DNA of 16,157 bases. Origin: CAYXGE01 sp964464435. GTDB taxonomy: Bacteria; Pseudomonadota; Gammaproteobacteria; Burkholderiales; Methylophilaceae. The DNA lies in contig CAYXGE010000043.1 in the NCBI GenBank assembly GCA_964464435.1, positions 1 to 16,157 on the forward strand, given 5' to 3'. The notes beneath the pieces are model-generated. The model was not told where the DNA came from, did not search any database, and worked only from the letters and a program-made list of their open reading frames with translations. This document shows, piece after piece, positions 1 through 8,059 of this stretch (its first letter is position 1; each line of letters opens with the position of its first letter). The position numbers and the translations under genes are program-made.

Positions 1-14
1 AATTTCAGGTAATG

Positions 15-32
15 TCGTCGCCTTAGCAACGA
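15..32 (-). other. Hairpin in the leader of the P2 transcript
   Basis: Read on the minus strand, TCGTTGC (26-32) can pair with GCGACGA (15-21) across the loop TAAG. This gives a seven-pair stem with one G-U wobble, starting a few bases after the predicted P2 start site. No T-run follows before the window edge, so it looks like a leader structure rather than a terminator. It falls mostly in the 11-base segment that distinguishes this leader from the one in front of tRNA-fMet. Confidence 0.5.
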
Positions 33-41
33 GAGGTGCGC

Positions 42-69
42 ATTATACAGACCTCGATATTCTCGTCAA
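42..69 (-). promoter_or_regulatory. Strong sigma70 promoter P2 reading off the left edge
   Basis: On the minus strand there is TTGACG (64-69), a 16-base spacer, then a perfect TATAAT (42-47) and a GC-rich discriminator GCGC. A 16-base spacer with a GC-rich discriminator is typical of stringently controlled rRNA and tRNA promoters. The predicted start is near base 35, and the transcript leaves the window 35 bases later. It begins only 27 bases beyond the 3' end of tRNA-fMet, so it probably drives another stable-RNA gene outside the window; that target is inferred, not seen. Confidence 0.75.
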
Positions 70-96
70 CTACTATTCTAAAATTTATTTCTAAAT

Positions 97-173
<77 letters not shown>

Positions 174-215
174 CCAGAAACTTCATCATATGTTTAGATG
201 TCGTCGAGAGGTGAG

Positions 216-245
216 ACTATAGCAAAGTTTTGATGATGGTGTCAA
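216..245 (-). promoter_or_regulatory. Promoter P1 for tRNA-fMet
   Basis: Minus strand: perfect -35 TTGACA (240-245), 18-base spacer, -10 TATAGT (216-221), followed by CTCACCTCTCG. The predicted start is near base 209, giving a leader of about 35 bases before the mature tRNA end at 173. The bases at 198-213 share two blocks with the leader of promoter P2 (12-18 and 30-38), which suggests common control of stable-RNA genes. Confidence 0.8.
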
Positions 246-257
246 CGAGAAACGCGG

Positions 258-275
258 AAAAATTAGAGGCTAATT
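258..275 (-). terminator. Weak candidate terminator after kdsB
   Basis: On the minus strand AATTAG (270-275) pairs with CTAATT (261-266) across a three-base loop and runs into a short T stretch. A second AT-only hairpin lies just upstream (282-299, seven pairs, loop CAAA). Both stems lack G-C strength, so termination is plausible but unproven. They sit between the kdsB stop and the tRNA promoter, where a terminator for the envelope operon would be expected. Confidence 0.35.
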
Positions 276-333
276 AAATAGAAAATTATTTGTAATTTTA
301 TTTAATAAGTTAAAACATAAAGATAGGTTTTAA

Positions 334-1089
334 TTATGCTTCAAATATTTTTCTCACTTGCATTAAGTCTTCTTCGGTATCAACACCAGCCGCAGGGGCA
401 TGCTCAGTAATGCTGACACTAATTTTATAGCCATATGACAAGACTCTTAGCTGCTCTAACGATTCATACGTTTCAATTTGGGTAGGCTTAAGTGTGTTAT
501 AGGTATTTAAGAAACCTGATCTGTAGGCATATATACCAATATGGCGATATGCGACCATACCTTGTGGAATATGCTGGGACACTTTAAAAGCATCGCGCGG
601 ATATGGAATGGGTGCACGACTAAAATAGAGTGCATAACCGTTGTTATCTAACACCACCTTAACTACATTCGGATTAATAAACTGTTCAGTCTCATGAATT
701 AAATGACATGCCGTTGACATCACTGCATCACCATGGGTTTGCAGATGCTCTGCCACTTCTTGAATAAGTACCGGGGCTATTAAAGGCTCATCGCCTTGCA
801 CATTGACGACTAACACATCGCTATGCCAAGCCATGATTTGCGCCACTTCTGCAATTCTATCTGTGCCTGACACATGATGAACTTGCGTCATGACGGCTTG
901 CAATCCATGTTCTTTTGCAACGGAGAGTATTTGCGGATGGTCGGTTGCAATAATCACTTCATCAGCGCCACTTTGTTGTGCCCGCTCTGCGACTCTTACC
1001 ACCATTGGCTTGCCAGCGATGTCCAACAAAGGCTTGGCGGGCAAACGGGTACTGGCGTAACGCGCAGGAATGACCACTTTAAATGTCAT
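334..1089 (-). CDS. kdsB: 3-deoxy-manno-octulosonate cytidylyltransferase (CMP-Kdo synthetase)
   Basis: Cytoplasmic enzyme that activates Kdo with CTP to give CMP-Kdo, the donor used to add Kdo to lipid A. The product is 251 residues, close to the 248 of E. coli. Family motifs are visible: N-terminal nucleotide-binding ARYASTRLPAKPL (9-21), NVQGDEPL (96-103) with the metal-binding Asp, SRAPIPYPR (157-165), HIGIYAYR (183-190) and VDTEEDL (236-242). The ATG start is preceded by GGAG about nine bases upstream, inside the end of the Trm112-like gene, with only six bases between that stop and this start. It is the last gene of the leftward exbB-exbD-msbA-lpxK series. In many betaproteobacteria adk follows; here tRNA-fMet does. 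Confidence 0.97.
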   Translation of the reverse strand: MTFKVVIPARYASTRLPAKPLLDIAGKPMVVRVAERAQQSGADEVIIATDHPQILSVAKEHGLQAVMTQVHHVSGTDRIAEVAQIMAWHSDVLVVNVQGDEPLIAPVLIQEVAEHLQTHGDAVMSTACHLIHETEQFINPNVVKVVLDNNGYALYFSRAPIPYPRDAFKVSQHIPQGMVAYRHIGIYAYRSGFLNTYNTLKPTQIETYESLEQLRVLSYGYKISVSITEHAPAAGVDTEEDLMQVRKIFEA

Positions 1090-1095
1090 GCAAAC

Positions 1096-1275
1096 CTACT
1101 CCACTTCTTCTGGTGTTAGCTTTCTTGCCTCATCTTCAAGCATCACTGGTATTCCATCACGAATGGGATAGGCCAAGCGCGCAGATTTGGAAATAAGCTC
1201 TTGCTTTGCTTTGTTATAAATTAATGGGCCTTTTGTAATCGGACAGACCAGTATTTGCAATAATTTAGTATCCAT
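1096..1275 (-). CDS. ycaR: Trm112-family small protein (YcaR-like), cysteine-poor
   Basis: A 59-residue gene beginning MDTKLLQILVCPITKGPL and containing LAYPIRDGIPVMLEDEAR, which matches the YcaR/Trm112 family commonly found between lpxK and kdsB. Family members are small zinc-ribbon-like proteins; the bacterial role is poorly defined. Only one cysteine remains (Cys11): the positions that are Cys in E. coli YcaR (CPVC and ELIC) are Thr14 and Ser29 here, so zinc binding is doubtful. The ATG has a good AAAGGA ribosome binding site at 1279-1284, six to seven bases upstream, which touches the lpxK stop codon. It lies nine bases after lpxK and six before kdsB, so it is clearly part of the operon. 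Confidence 0.9.
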   Translation of the reverse strand: MDTKLLQILVCPITKGPLIYNKAKQELISKSARLAYPIRDGIPVMLEDEARKLTPEEVE

Positions 1276-1284
1276 AAGGTTCCT

Positions 1285-2310
1285 TTAGTTTGCTCGTTTA
1301 TTTGACGATTCTAAATGATTAAGTACTTGCGTCAATAAGCCATCTTCAACGTTTGCATCTATCGCCATAAACCACCAATTAGGTTTTGCAAACAACTGGC
1401 ATTTTACTGCGTCTTTTTCTGTCATGATGACATAATCATCACCAAACGCCTCAAAATCTTGCGCACTAAAGGCATGATGATCGACAAATGCATGCTGACT
1501 GAAACGCAAGCCCAGCTGATTGAGTTGTGCAAAAAATCGTTCTGGATTACCAATTGCCGCTACCGCATGCAATGGTTGATTTTGTAAGGTAGATAGCTCA
1601 CAACTTTTATTAGTATCAAGCACTTGATAAAAACCACGCACCATCATGCGCATGGCATAGCCTTTTTGATAGACTGGTTTCTCGCCATTATAAACGACTG
1701 CACTCACACTATTGAGCCTTGTGGCAGGTTCACGCAAGGCGCCTGCTGGAAGTAACATTTGATTGCCTAAGCCGAGAGTACTATCTATCACGGCAATTTC
1801 AATATCGCGCTGCATTGCATAATGTTGCAAGCCATCATCACTTAAAATCACCTGACAGTTTGGATGTTGTTCTAACAAGGCTTGCGCCACCTTAACGCGC
1901 CGACTGCCAACAAATACTGGGCACAGGGTACTTTTTGCAATCAGCACTGGCTCGTCACCCACCTCTCTTGCGCTTGTGTGCGGCAAGACTTCTTGCCAAG
2001 CGCTCACTTGACCGCCGTAGCCACGACTAATAATGCCTACAGCATAACCTTTCGCAGTTAAAGCGCGCGCCAAATAGATAATTAAAGGCGTCTTACCTGT
2101 ACCACCAACGGTGATATTACCTACTACGATGACAGGTACAGCTAATTTCGTGGATTTAAAAAAACCACATTGATACAAAGCCAAGCGGCTCTTAACTATC
2201 AAAAGAAATAACAATGAAATTGGCACTAGTAGCAAGTGCCATGGTGAAATAATTTGCCACTGCTTATGCAACCAACTTGCCATCAAATGCTTGATAGAGT
2301 ATAGGTTCAT
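1285..2310 (-). CDS. lpxK: Tetraacyldisaccharide 4'-kinase
   Basis: Inner-membrane-associated kinase that phosphorylates the 4' position of the lipid A disaccharide precursor to give lipid IVA. At 341 residues it is of usual length (E. coli 328). A hydrophobic N-terminal segment (about 22-39) fits the membrane anchor. The P-loop GNITVGGTGKTP is at 64-75, SRGYGG at 95-100, EVGDEP at 116-121 and the conserved DDGLQHY at 158-164. It starts six bases after the msbA stop. No clear Shine-Dalgarno precedes Met1; Met10 is an alternative start without a better site, so translational coupling to msbA is likely. The pairing with msbA places lipid A synthesis and export in one transcript. Confidence 0.97.
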   Translation of the reverse strand: MNLYSIKHLMASWLHKQWQIISPWHLLLVPISLLFLLIVKSRLALYQCGFFKSTKLAVPVIVVGNITVGGTGKTPLIIYLARALTAKGYAVGIISRGYGGQVSAWQEVLPHTSAREVGDEPVLIAKSTLCPVFVGSRRVKVAQALLEQHPNCQVILSDDGLQHYAMQRDIEIAVIDSTLGLGNQMLLPAGALREPATRLNSVSAVVYNGEKPVYQKGYAMRMMVRGFYQVLDTNKSCELSTLQNQPLHAVAAIGNPERFFAQLNQLGLRFSQHAFVDHHAFSAQDFEAFGDDYVIMTEKDAVKCQLFAKPNWWFMAIDANVEDGLLTQVLNHLESSNKRAN

Positions 2311-2316
2311 GGCGTT

Positions 2317-4071
2317 TTAATGAAATTGTTTGCGGTATAACTTTGCGTAATGCCCTTCTTGCTCAAGCAACGCTTGATGTGAGCCTTGCTCAACAATTTC
2401 ACCTTGTTCCATGACTAAAATTCTATCGGCATTTTCAATCGTAGATAAGCGATGTGCAATGACTATCGTCGTTCTATTCATCATTAAGGTATCTAAAGCT
2501 TGCTGAACATGTTGCTCAGATTCCGTATCGAGCGCTGAAGTTGCTTCATCTAACAATAGAATTGGCGCATCTTTTAAAATGGCGCGCGCAATGGCAATAC
2601 GCTGACGTTGACCGCCAGACAGTCGCACGCCTCTATCTCCAATTTCACTTTGCAAGCCATCTGGCATATGTTGTATAAAATCCCACGCATGTGCTGCTTT
2701 GGCTGCTGCGATAACCTGCTCTTGCGACACATTGCGTAATGCACCGTATGCAATATTGTTAAATACCGTGTCATTAAATAACACAACATCTTGGCTTACC
2801 ATAGAAAACTGTTGCCTTAAACTCGCTAGTGAAAGTGCACGCACATCCAGTCCATCTAATAAAATAAGGCCTTGTTGTAACTCATAAAAACGGGGCAACA
2901 AATTAACTAAGCTGGTTTTTCCGCCACCTGAGCGACCTACTAGCGCAATTTTTTCACCTGGCTTTAAATGAAAACTAATTTGATTAAGTGCAGGGCGTTT
3001 AGCATGTTCATAGCGCAAGGTAATATTCTTAAACTCTATTTCACCTTTGGCTCTTGGGATTGTATGCGCACCATCATCTTGCTCTTGCGTTGTATCCATT
3101 AGCGAGAACACACTATAAGCAGCTGCTAGACCCACTTGTAAATCTTCATTGATACCCGTAAGACTTTTGATGGGGCCAATTAACATGAGCAACGCGCCAA
3201 TAAAGGCAGCAAACTCACCAGCAGTAAAATGCCCTACCGAATAAAATACCACCAACGCTAAGGCCAAGGCTGCGAGCATTTCAATGACAAAACTGTTGAG
3301 CCCAGATAACCGTGCTAGACGGATTTGCATGTGTCGATTTTTACCAGCCACTTTGGCAAAACGCTCAAACTCATAGCTTGCACCACCAAAAATCTTAACC
3401 ATGCGTTGCCCTGAAATCGCCTCTTCAGAGACTTGTGTCATTTCACCTACAGTTTGTTGGGTTTCTTTACCTGCGGCACGCAATTTAGGGGTCATCATAC
3501 GAATATATATGGCCATGGCTGGAGCAACCACCATAAAAATAAGGGTGAGTTTCCAATCTAGATACAACATATAAGCCACCATCCCCACGATGGTTAAGCT
3601 ATCTCTAATGACACTTAAAGCAATTCCTGTTGCCGCCTTGGCCATTTGCTCGGTGTCATAAGTAATTTTAGAAGTGAGCTCCCCTACTGAGTTGCCATCA
3701 AAAAAACTCACAGGCAAAGCCATGAGTTTTTCAAACAAATTTAGACGCAATTTTTCAACTACACGGCGCGCTACCCAGCGAATACTAAAATTAGCTAAAA
3801 AACCAGCAAGTGCACGGGTAGTGAGTAACCCAAACAGCATTATGGGTAACATGGCCATTTTGTCGGCTTGTTTGCCTACAAAACCTTGGTCAGTAATCAT
3901 TTTAATCGCGGCTAGAAAGCCAGTATTGGTGGCAGAGTAAATCGCCATGGCAACCACGCCAATTAAGAATACCCCCCAATGCTTTTGCGCATATCGCAGA
4001 AGGCGCATGTACAAAAGCTTGGCTGTATATTGTGGATTAACAGATACCTGAGCAGGTATTTTTTTTGCCAT
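2317..4071 (-). CDS. msbA: Lipid A export ABC transporter MsbA (permease plus ATPase)
   Basis: Homodimeric flippase that moves lipid A-core across the inner membrane using ATP. The 584-residue half-transporter matches E. coli MsbA (582). The first 320 residues are the six-helix membrane domain, with hydrophobic segments near 33-50, 73-95, 155-190 and 262-305. The ATPase domain follows: Walker A GRSGGGKTS (379-387), Q-loop SQDVVLFND (426-434), signature LSGGQ (484-488), Walker B ILLLDE (504-509) and switch His540. All catalytic motifs are intact. The start lies 29 bases after the exbD stop. The location directly before lpxK supports MsbA over a general multidrug exporter. Confidence 0.96.
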   Translation of the reverse strand: MAKKIPAQVSVNPQYTAKLLYMRLLRYAQKHWGVFLIGVVAMAIYSATNTGFLAAIKMITDQGFVGKQADKMAMLPIMLFGLLTTRALAGFLANFSIRWVARRVVEKLRLNLFEKLMALPVSFFDGNSVGELTSKITYDTEQMAKAATGIALSVIRDSLTIVGMVAYMLYLDWKLTLIFMVVAPAMAIYIRMMTPKLRAAGKETQQTVGEMTQVSEEAISGQRMVKIFGGASYEFERFAKVAGKNRHMQIRLARLSGLNSFVIEMLAALALALVVFYSVGHFTAGEFAAFIGALLMLIGPIKSLTGINEDLQVGLAAAYSVFSLMDTTQEQDDGAHTIPRAKGEIEFKNITLRYEHAKRPALNQISFHLKPGEKIALVGRSGGGKTSLVNLLPRFYELQQGLILLDGLDVRALSLASLRQQFSMVSQDVVLFNDTVFNNIAYGALRNVSQEQVIAAAKAAHAWDFIQHMPDGLQSEIGDRGVRLSGGQRQRIAIARAILKDAPILLLDEATSALDTESEQHVQQALDTLMMNRTTIVIAHRLSTIENADRILVMEQGEIVEQGSHQALLEQEGHYAKLYRKQFH

Positions 4072-4100
4072 ACGAATATGCTAAATGAAACTCACCAAGA

Positions 4101-4523
4101 TTATGAGCCAGACTTGGATTGTGTGGCAAAGGTGATATGAGTAAAGCCTACTACGCGCGCCGCCTCCATGACATTAATGACATTTTGGTGTTCAGCTTTA
4201 GCATCGGCATTAATAATAATAGTAGGCTCTTTGCCCGCACCACCCGCCTTACGCAAGGCTTGACCAATATTATCAACCGATGGATCAGACACTTCTGCAT
4301 TATTAATAAGGTAATGCCCTGATGCATCAATATCTACGTTGACCACTAATGGCTTTTCTTGCGGCGTATTGGCTTCTGCTGTTGGTAAATTGATTTGCAA
4401 CTCGCTAGTACGTGAAAAGGTTGCGCTCACAATTAAAAAGATAATAATCACCAGTAATACATCAATCAGCGGAACGAGATTCATCTCGAACTCTTCATGC
4501 TGCTGCCCACGTCTAAAGTTCAT
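4101..4523 (-). CDS. exbD: Biopolymer transport protein ExbD/TolR family
   Basis: Inner-membrane protein with one N-terminal membrane helix and a periplasmic domain, working with ExbB to turn proton flow into mechanical energy for outer-membrane processes. I chose the inner ATG, giving 140 residues beginning MNFRRGQQHEEFEMNLVPLI, because family members begin this way and it sits one base after the exbB stop; the outer ATG at 4553 would overlap exbB by 29 bases. The helix spans about 17-36 and carries the proton-relay aspartate (Asp21 in PLIDVLL). Translation is probably coupled to exbB. Which TonB-like or other partner it drives cannot be told here; a TolR role is less likely because no tol-pal genes are nearby. 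Confidence 0.92.
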   Translation of the reverse strand: MNFRRGQQHEEFEMNLVPLIDVLLVIIIFLIVSATFSRTSELQINLPTAEANTPQEKPLVVNVDIDASGHYLINNAEVSDPSVDNIGQALRKAGGAGKEPTIIINADAKAEHQNVINVMEAARVVGFTHITFATQSKSGS

Positions 4524-4524
4524 A

Positions 4525-5130
4525 TTATTTGCGCTCGCCAGAAATAATCTCAACTAATTTCACGGCTTGCTGTTCCATATCAATAATAAAGCCGTCAATT
4601 CTAGAGCGGAAATAACGATATGCAATCATTGCAGGCACCGCCACCACGATACCACCAGCCGTGTTGTATAGGGCTACCGCAATACCACGCGCAAATTGTG
4701 CTACGTCATGGCCTGACTCTGTAAATGCGCCAAATAACTCCACCATACCAATAACGGTACCCAGCAAACCAAGTAATGGCGAAACAGTGGCAATAGTACC
4801 GAGTGTACTAATGCCTCTTTCAAGCTTATGCGTAACGGCACGGCCAGTTTCTTCAATAGACTCTTTAATCACTTCACGTGAATTTTTAGCATTAAGTAGT
4901 GCGCTGGCAAAAATTTCACCAAGTGGCGAATGTTGTTGTAATTTTGCGCAGTTTTCTTTGGTAATACCGCCTTGCGCTACCATTTTGCTTACCTCGGCCA
5001 ATAATGTGTCAGGCGCAACCACATTTTGTCTCAGCACCCACAGGCGCTCGACAATAATGGCAACAGCAATAATAGAAGCAATAATGAGTGGATATACTGG
5101 CCAACCCGCCGCTTTAATAATCTCTAACAC
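4525..5130 (-). CDS. exbB: MotA/TolQ/ExbB proton channel family protein
   Basis: Inner-membrane subunit that forms the pentameric proton channel with ExbD. The best start is GTG at 5128-5130, giving 201 residues starting VLEIIKAAGWPVYPL, where homologues begin. A strong ribosome binding site AAGGA (5139-5143) lies eight bases upstream. The longer ATG form (to 5190) would add 20 residues and read through this site. Three membrane helices are visible near 12-29, 112-134 and 153-173, with the family motifs GLLGTVIGMV (121-130) and NTAGGIVVAVPAMIAYR (156-172). The gene is followed by exbD after one base and preceded by comEC after 69 bases. Confidence 0.93.
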   Translation of the reverse strand: MLEIIKAAGWPVYPLIIASIIAVAIIVERLWVLRQNVVAPDTLLAEVSKMVAQGGITKENCAKLQQHSPLGEIFASALLNAKNSREVIKESIEETGRAVTHKLERGISTLGTIATVSPLLGLLGTVIGMVELFGAFTESGHDVAQFARGIAVALYNTAGGIVVAVPAMIAYRYFRSRIDGFIIDMEQQAVKLVEIISGERK

Positions 5131-5138
5131 GTGGTGAT

Positions 5139-5143
5139 TCCTT
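5139..5143 (-). promoter_or_regulatory. Ribosome binding site that fixes the exbB GTG start
   Basis: AAGGA on the minus strand, eight bases before the GTG codon at 5128-5130. Its spacing is optimal for that codon and it would lie inside the coding region if the upstream ATG at 5190 were used. Confidence 0.8.
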
Positions 5144-5156
5144 AAAATTTCAAGTC

Positions 5157-5185
5157 CCGCTACTTTAGCGTGGTAGCGGTTTTTT
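5157..5185 (+). terminator. Terminator-like hairpin, oriented against the genes
   Basis: On the plus strand CCGCTAC (5157-5163) pairs perfectly with GTAGCGG (5173-5179) across a nine-base loop and is followed by six Ts (5180-5185), the form of an intrinsic terminator. All neighbouring genes run on the minus strand. There the same hairpin forms in the RNA between comEC and exbB, but its run of As comes before it and no U-run follows, so it should not stop the exbB transcript. Confidence 0.55.
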
Positions 5186-5199
5186 AGCAACTATTTAGA

Positions 5200-7375
5200 T
5201 TAATAGACATCATGCCAATAACGTGGCTTAAGCCTTCTCCATGCGCTAATTTCGTAGCTATTGGCATTGTCAAAATGAATAATCACCGCACCCGCATGGT
5301 CTGACTGATAATGACTTGCGCCTTGCTCAAGGTAGCGATTAACCACTTCAAACTTAGGGTGTTTAAAGCGGTTAAGATAGCCTGTGGTGGAAATGGCCAC
5401 CCCCGGATTCACTGCTTCAATAAACGCTTGTGTTGATGAGGTCTTGCTGCCATGATGAGGCACCACCAGTACATCTGACGACAAATTAGCGGCGTGTGAA
5501 CTTGTTACCAAGGCATGCTCAGCCTCTTTTTCAATATCGCCAGTGAGTAATAGACTACCATATTGGCTGGTCACTTTAAGCACACAACTTTGGTTGTTAT
5601 CACTCAAATTTGCCTCACCTAGTAGCGCGGGATAGAGTATTTCAAACAACACACCATCCCACTGCCATGCTTGCCCTGCCACACATGGTTGATGTTGTTT
5701 TCCTTGCAGTAAAGGGTGTGCAGCGGGTAGCGAACTCAGCACCCAAGATACAGGCAAGTCTGCCATTACTGACATAGCACCTCCTGTATGGTCATTGTCA
5801 TCATGACTCAACACAATACCACTCACTTTTGTAATACCCTCACCTCTCAAATAGGGCAAGACGACACGTCCACCAGCGTCACTCTCTGCTGAATATTGTG
5901 CGCCAGTATCATAAAGCAAGGTGTGTTGTTGCGTTTTAATCACGGTCGCCAAGCCTTGACCCACATCGAGTACAACAACCTGCATAGCACCATAGGCTGG
6001 CGGTATTGGCTTAATAAGCAACATCGGCAATAGACACAGATAACCCATCCACCTGAGTGGTACAGCTTTAGGTAAAAAAGCATACAACAGCCCAATAACG
6101 GCAAGGACAAACGTCCAAGTTGGAGGTGATTGCTGTTGCCAGCTGGCCAGCGGTAGACTCGCCATCCAAGTCAGAGATTGCATACATAAGGCCATAAGCG
6201 CATGCGCCAAATGCAATGCCCAATCAATAGGTAGTAATGCACCAAGCAAGGTCAGTGGCACAACCAACAAACTTATGACGGGAATTGCCAAGGCATTGGC
6301 TACAGGCGAAATAATAGAAACCTGCCCAAACATCATCAACAAAAACGGCAACAACCCTAGAGTGACAGCCCACTGACTTAGCGCCAGCTCTTTGAGCCAG
6401 TTTACGCGCGATAGCCTTGCGTTAAGGGCATACGCCATGATAGCTACCGCGCCAAATGAAAGCCAAAAACCAGCGGCGATGACCGCCCACGGATCAAGCA
6501 ACACCACCAGCAAAAGCGCATAAACAAGCACTTTTGATAGCGCGATTGGTTTGTTAAGCCATAGCGCCCATGCAAATACGATGAGCATATACAAAGTGCG
6601 TTGTGTCGGTACAGAAAATCCAGCTAACAATGCGTAAGCAACAGCAAATATTAGCCCAATAAGGGTGGCCGCTTTGTGTGCGGGTAAGGCTAAACATAAT
6701 CGTTCTTGTCTGCGCCAAAGCATGAGCACCAGCGCATACACCAAGCCAGACAACATGGTGATATGCAGCCCTGAAATACTCATTAAATGATTGGTGCCTG
6801 TATTTAAAAATACCTGCCAATCCTTTAGCGCAATATTGTCATCATCACCAATGGCCAAAGCTTGCAACACAGGCAACTGAGACTNNNNNNNNNNNNNNNN
6901 NNNNNNNNNNNNNNNNNNNNNNNNNNNNNNNNNNNNNNNNNNNNNNNNNNNNNNNNNNNNNNNNNNNNNNNNNNNNNNNNNNNNAGTCTTGAGCATAATG
7001 CACCAATGAAATCGTACTTGGCACTTGCGCTCCTGCAGTCAGCACTTTTTCAACATCAAAGCGCAAACGTGTGCCTCGCTCAGTGTGCTGGGGCAGGCTG
7101 GCTATTACCCCTACAATTTCAATATTTTTTTGCTCCCATTGGCTGGGCAATGCATCTGCCAAACGCCAATGCGCCATGCTCATTGCCCAACTAAAACCCA
7201 GCGCAAAAGCAAGCAAGAACCCCAACAGGACAGATAGTATTGCAGGTAAACGGCGTACAACTATTATGGCGGCAATAAGTGGTATTAAACTCAGCGCCCA
7301 AGTCATACTGGGCAAACTTGCCATTTGCTGGAAAGCCCATGCACCGACTACAAACATCAGCGCGTTTAAAATCAT
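5200..7375 (-). CDS. comEC: DNA internalization competence protein ComEC/Rec2 (interrupted by an assembly gap)
   Basis: Polytopic inner-membrane channel that carries transforming single-stranded DNA into the cytoplasm. The first 130 codons (7375 to 6985) carry N-terminal membrane helices and the start of the DUF4131/OB-fold region (IEIVGVIASLPQ...RLRFDVEKVL). After 100 Ns, 560 further residues follow: LQALAIGDDDN and the characteristic NHLMSISGLHITM of the competence domain, several membrane helices, then a metallo-beta-lactamase-like domain with VVVLDVGQG, SHDDNDHTGG (near 5780-5810) and VPHHGSKTSS (near 5430-5460), ending with the usual LNRFKHPKFEVV block. The metal-site motifs look intact. 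The two halves read in different frames only because the gap length is a placeholder. Known parts total 690 residues; family members usually have about 750-850. It follows lolD closely. Confidence 0.93.
6885..6984. other. Assembly gap of 100 Ns inside comEC
   Basis: Exactly 100 consecutive Ns, the conventional filler for a gap of unknown size. It removes the end of the OB-fold region and the start of the competence domain of comEC. Any reading frame that crosses it, including the apparent frame running from 7375 to 6845, is artificial beyond the Ns. Confidence 0.99.
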
Positions 7376-7381
7376 CTAAAA

Positions 7382-8059
7382 TTACAATGAAATGGCTTGC
7401 AAGCGCCCATCTTGCAAGGTGTACTGACGTTTAAGCTTGGCCGCTAAGCTCATATCATGCGTGACCACCACCAAACTAGTGCCCTGCGCTTGATTAAGTT
7501 CTAATAACAAATCGAATACGGCTTGCGCAGTCGTTCTATCTAGGTTTCCTGTAGGTTCATCCGCCAAAATACAACGTGGACGCGTGACTAATGCTCTTGC
7601 CACTGCAGCACGTTGTCGTTCACCACCAGACATTTCACCAGGCATATGTTGTGTACGGTGCGCCAAACCAACTTGTTTCAACATTTCAGCGGCTTCTTGC
7701 ATGGCTTGTAGTTTAGGCATTCGTCTAATCAGCAAGGGCATGGCAACGTTTTCTAAAGCGGTAAACTCAGGTAAAAGGTGATGAAATTGATAAACAAAAC
7801 CTAAGTGCTGATTTCGTAAATGCCCTTTTTGCGCCTCGCTTATTGTTGATAACGTTTGACCAGCTATACTCACTTCACCAGCACTAGGCGTATCTAAGCC
7901 ACCCAGCAAATGCAATAAGGTACTTTTACCCGACCCAGAGGTGCCAACAATGGCTATTTGCTCACCCACATCAACACTTAAATCAATACCGTTAAGCACT
8001 GCCACATCAAGGCCTTGATAGGTTTTGCTAAGCGCATTACAAGATAACACATTACTCAT
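7382..8059 (-). CDS. lolD: Lipoprotein-releasing ABC transporter ATP-binding protein LolD
   Basis: Cytoplasmic ATPase that powers release of outer-membrane lipoproteins from the inner membrane to LolA. I chose the ATG at 8057-8059 (225 residues, MSNVLSCNALSKTYQ), which overlaps the lolC stop by eight bases and has GAGG nine bases upstream; the longer form would run 60 bases further into lolC. Motifs: Walker A GTSGSGKST (39-47), LolD-type LGFVYQFHHLLPEFTALENV (86-105) with the Q-loop Gln91, signature MSGGERQR (143-150), Walker B CILADEP (163-169) and switch His201. The stop is six bases before comEC. Confidence 0.97.
   Translation of the reverse strand: MSNVLSCNALSKTYQGLDVAVLNGIDLSVDVGEQIAIVGTSGSGKSTLLHLLGGLDTPSAGEVSIAGQTLSTISEAQKGHLRNQHLGFVYQFHHLLPEFTALENVAMPLLIRRMPKLQAMQEAAEMLKQVGLAHRTQHMPGEMSGGERQRAAVARALVTRPRCILADEPTGNLDRTTAQAVFDLLLELNQAQGTSLVVVTHDMSLAAKLKRQYTLQDGRLQAISL

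Noticed and set aside
4661..5137. Long plus-strand frame opposite exbB (and similar frames opposite pyrB, pyrC', ribBA)
   Set aside because: These are shadows of well-conserved genes, with low-complexity composition, no ribosome binding sites and no recognisable motifs.
4525..5190. Longer exbB with ATG at 5190
   Set aside because: The ideal ribosome binding site and the start of family similarity both favour the GTG at 5130; the extra 20 codons also cover the hairpin at 5157-5179.
6872..6995. Short inverted match (AGACT / AGTCT) flanking the Ns, as a possible repeat or mobile-element end
   Set aside because: Five bases is chance level and no duplication or element-like sequence is seen on either side.
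6845..7375. A continuous reading frame across the Ns that ends with a different C-terminus, and the frame entering the Ns from the other side
   Set aside because: Both are artefacts of the 100-N filler; the protein similarity on each side shows one comEC gene.
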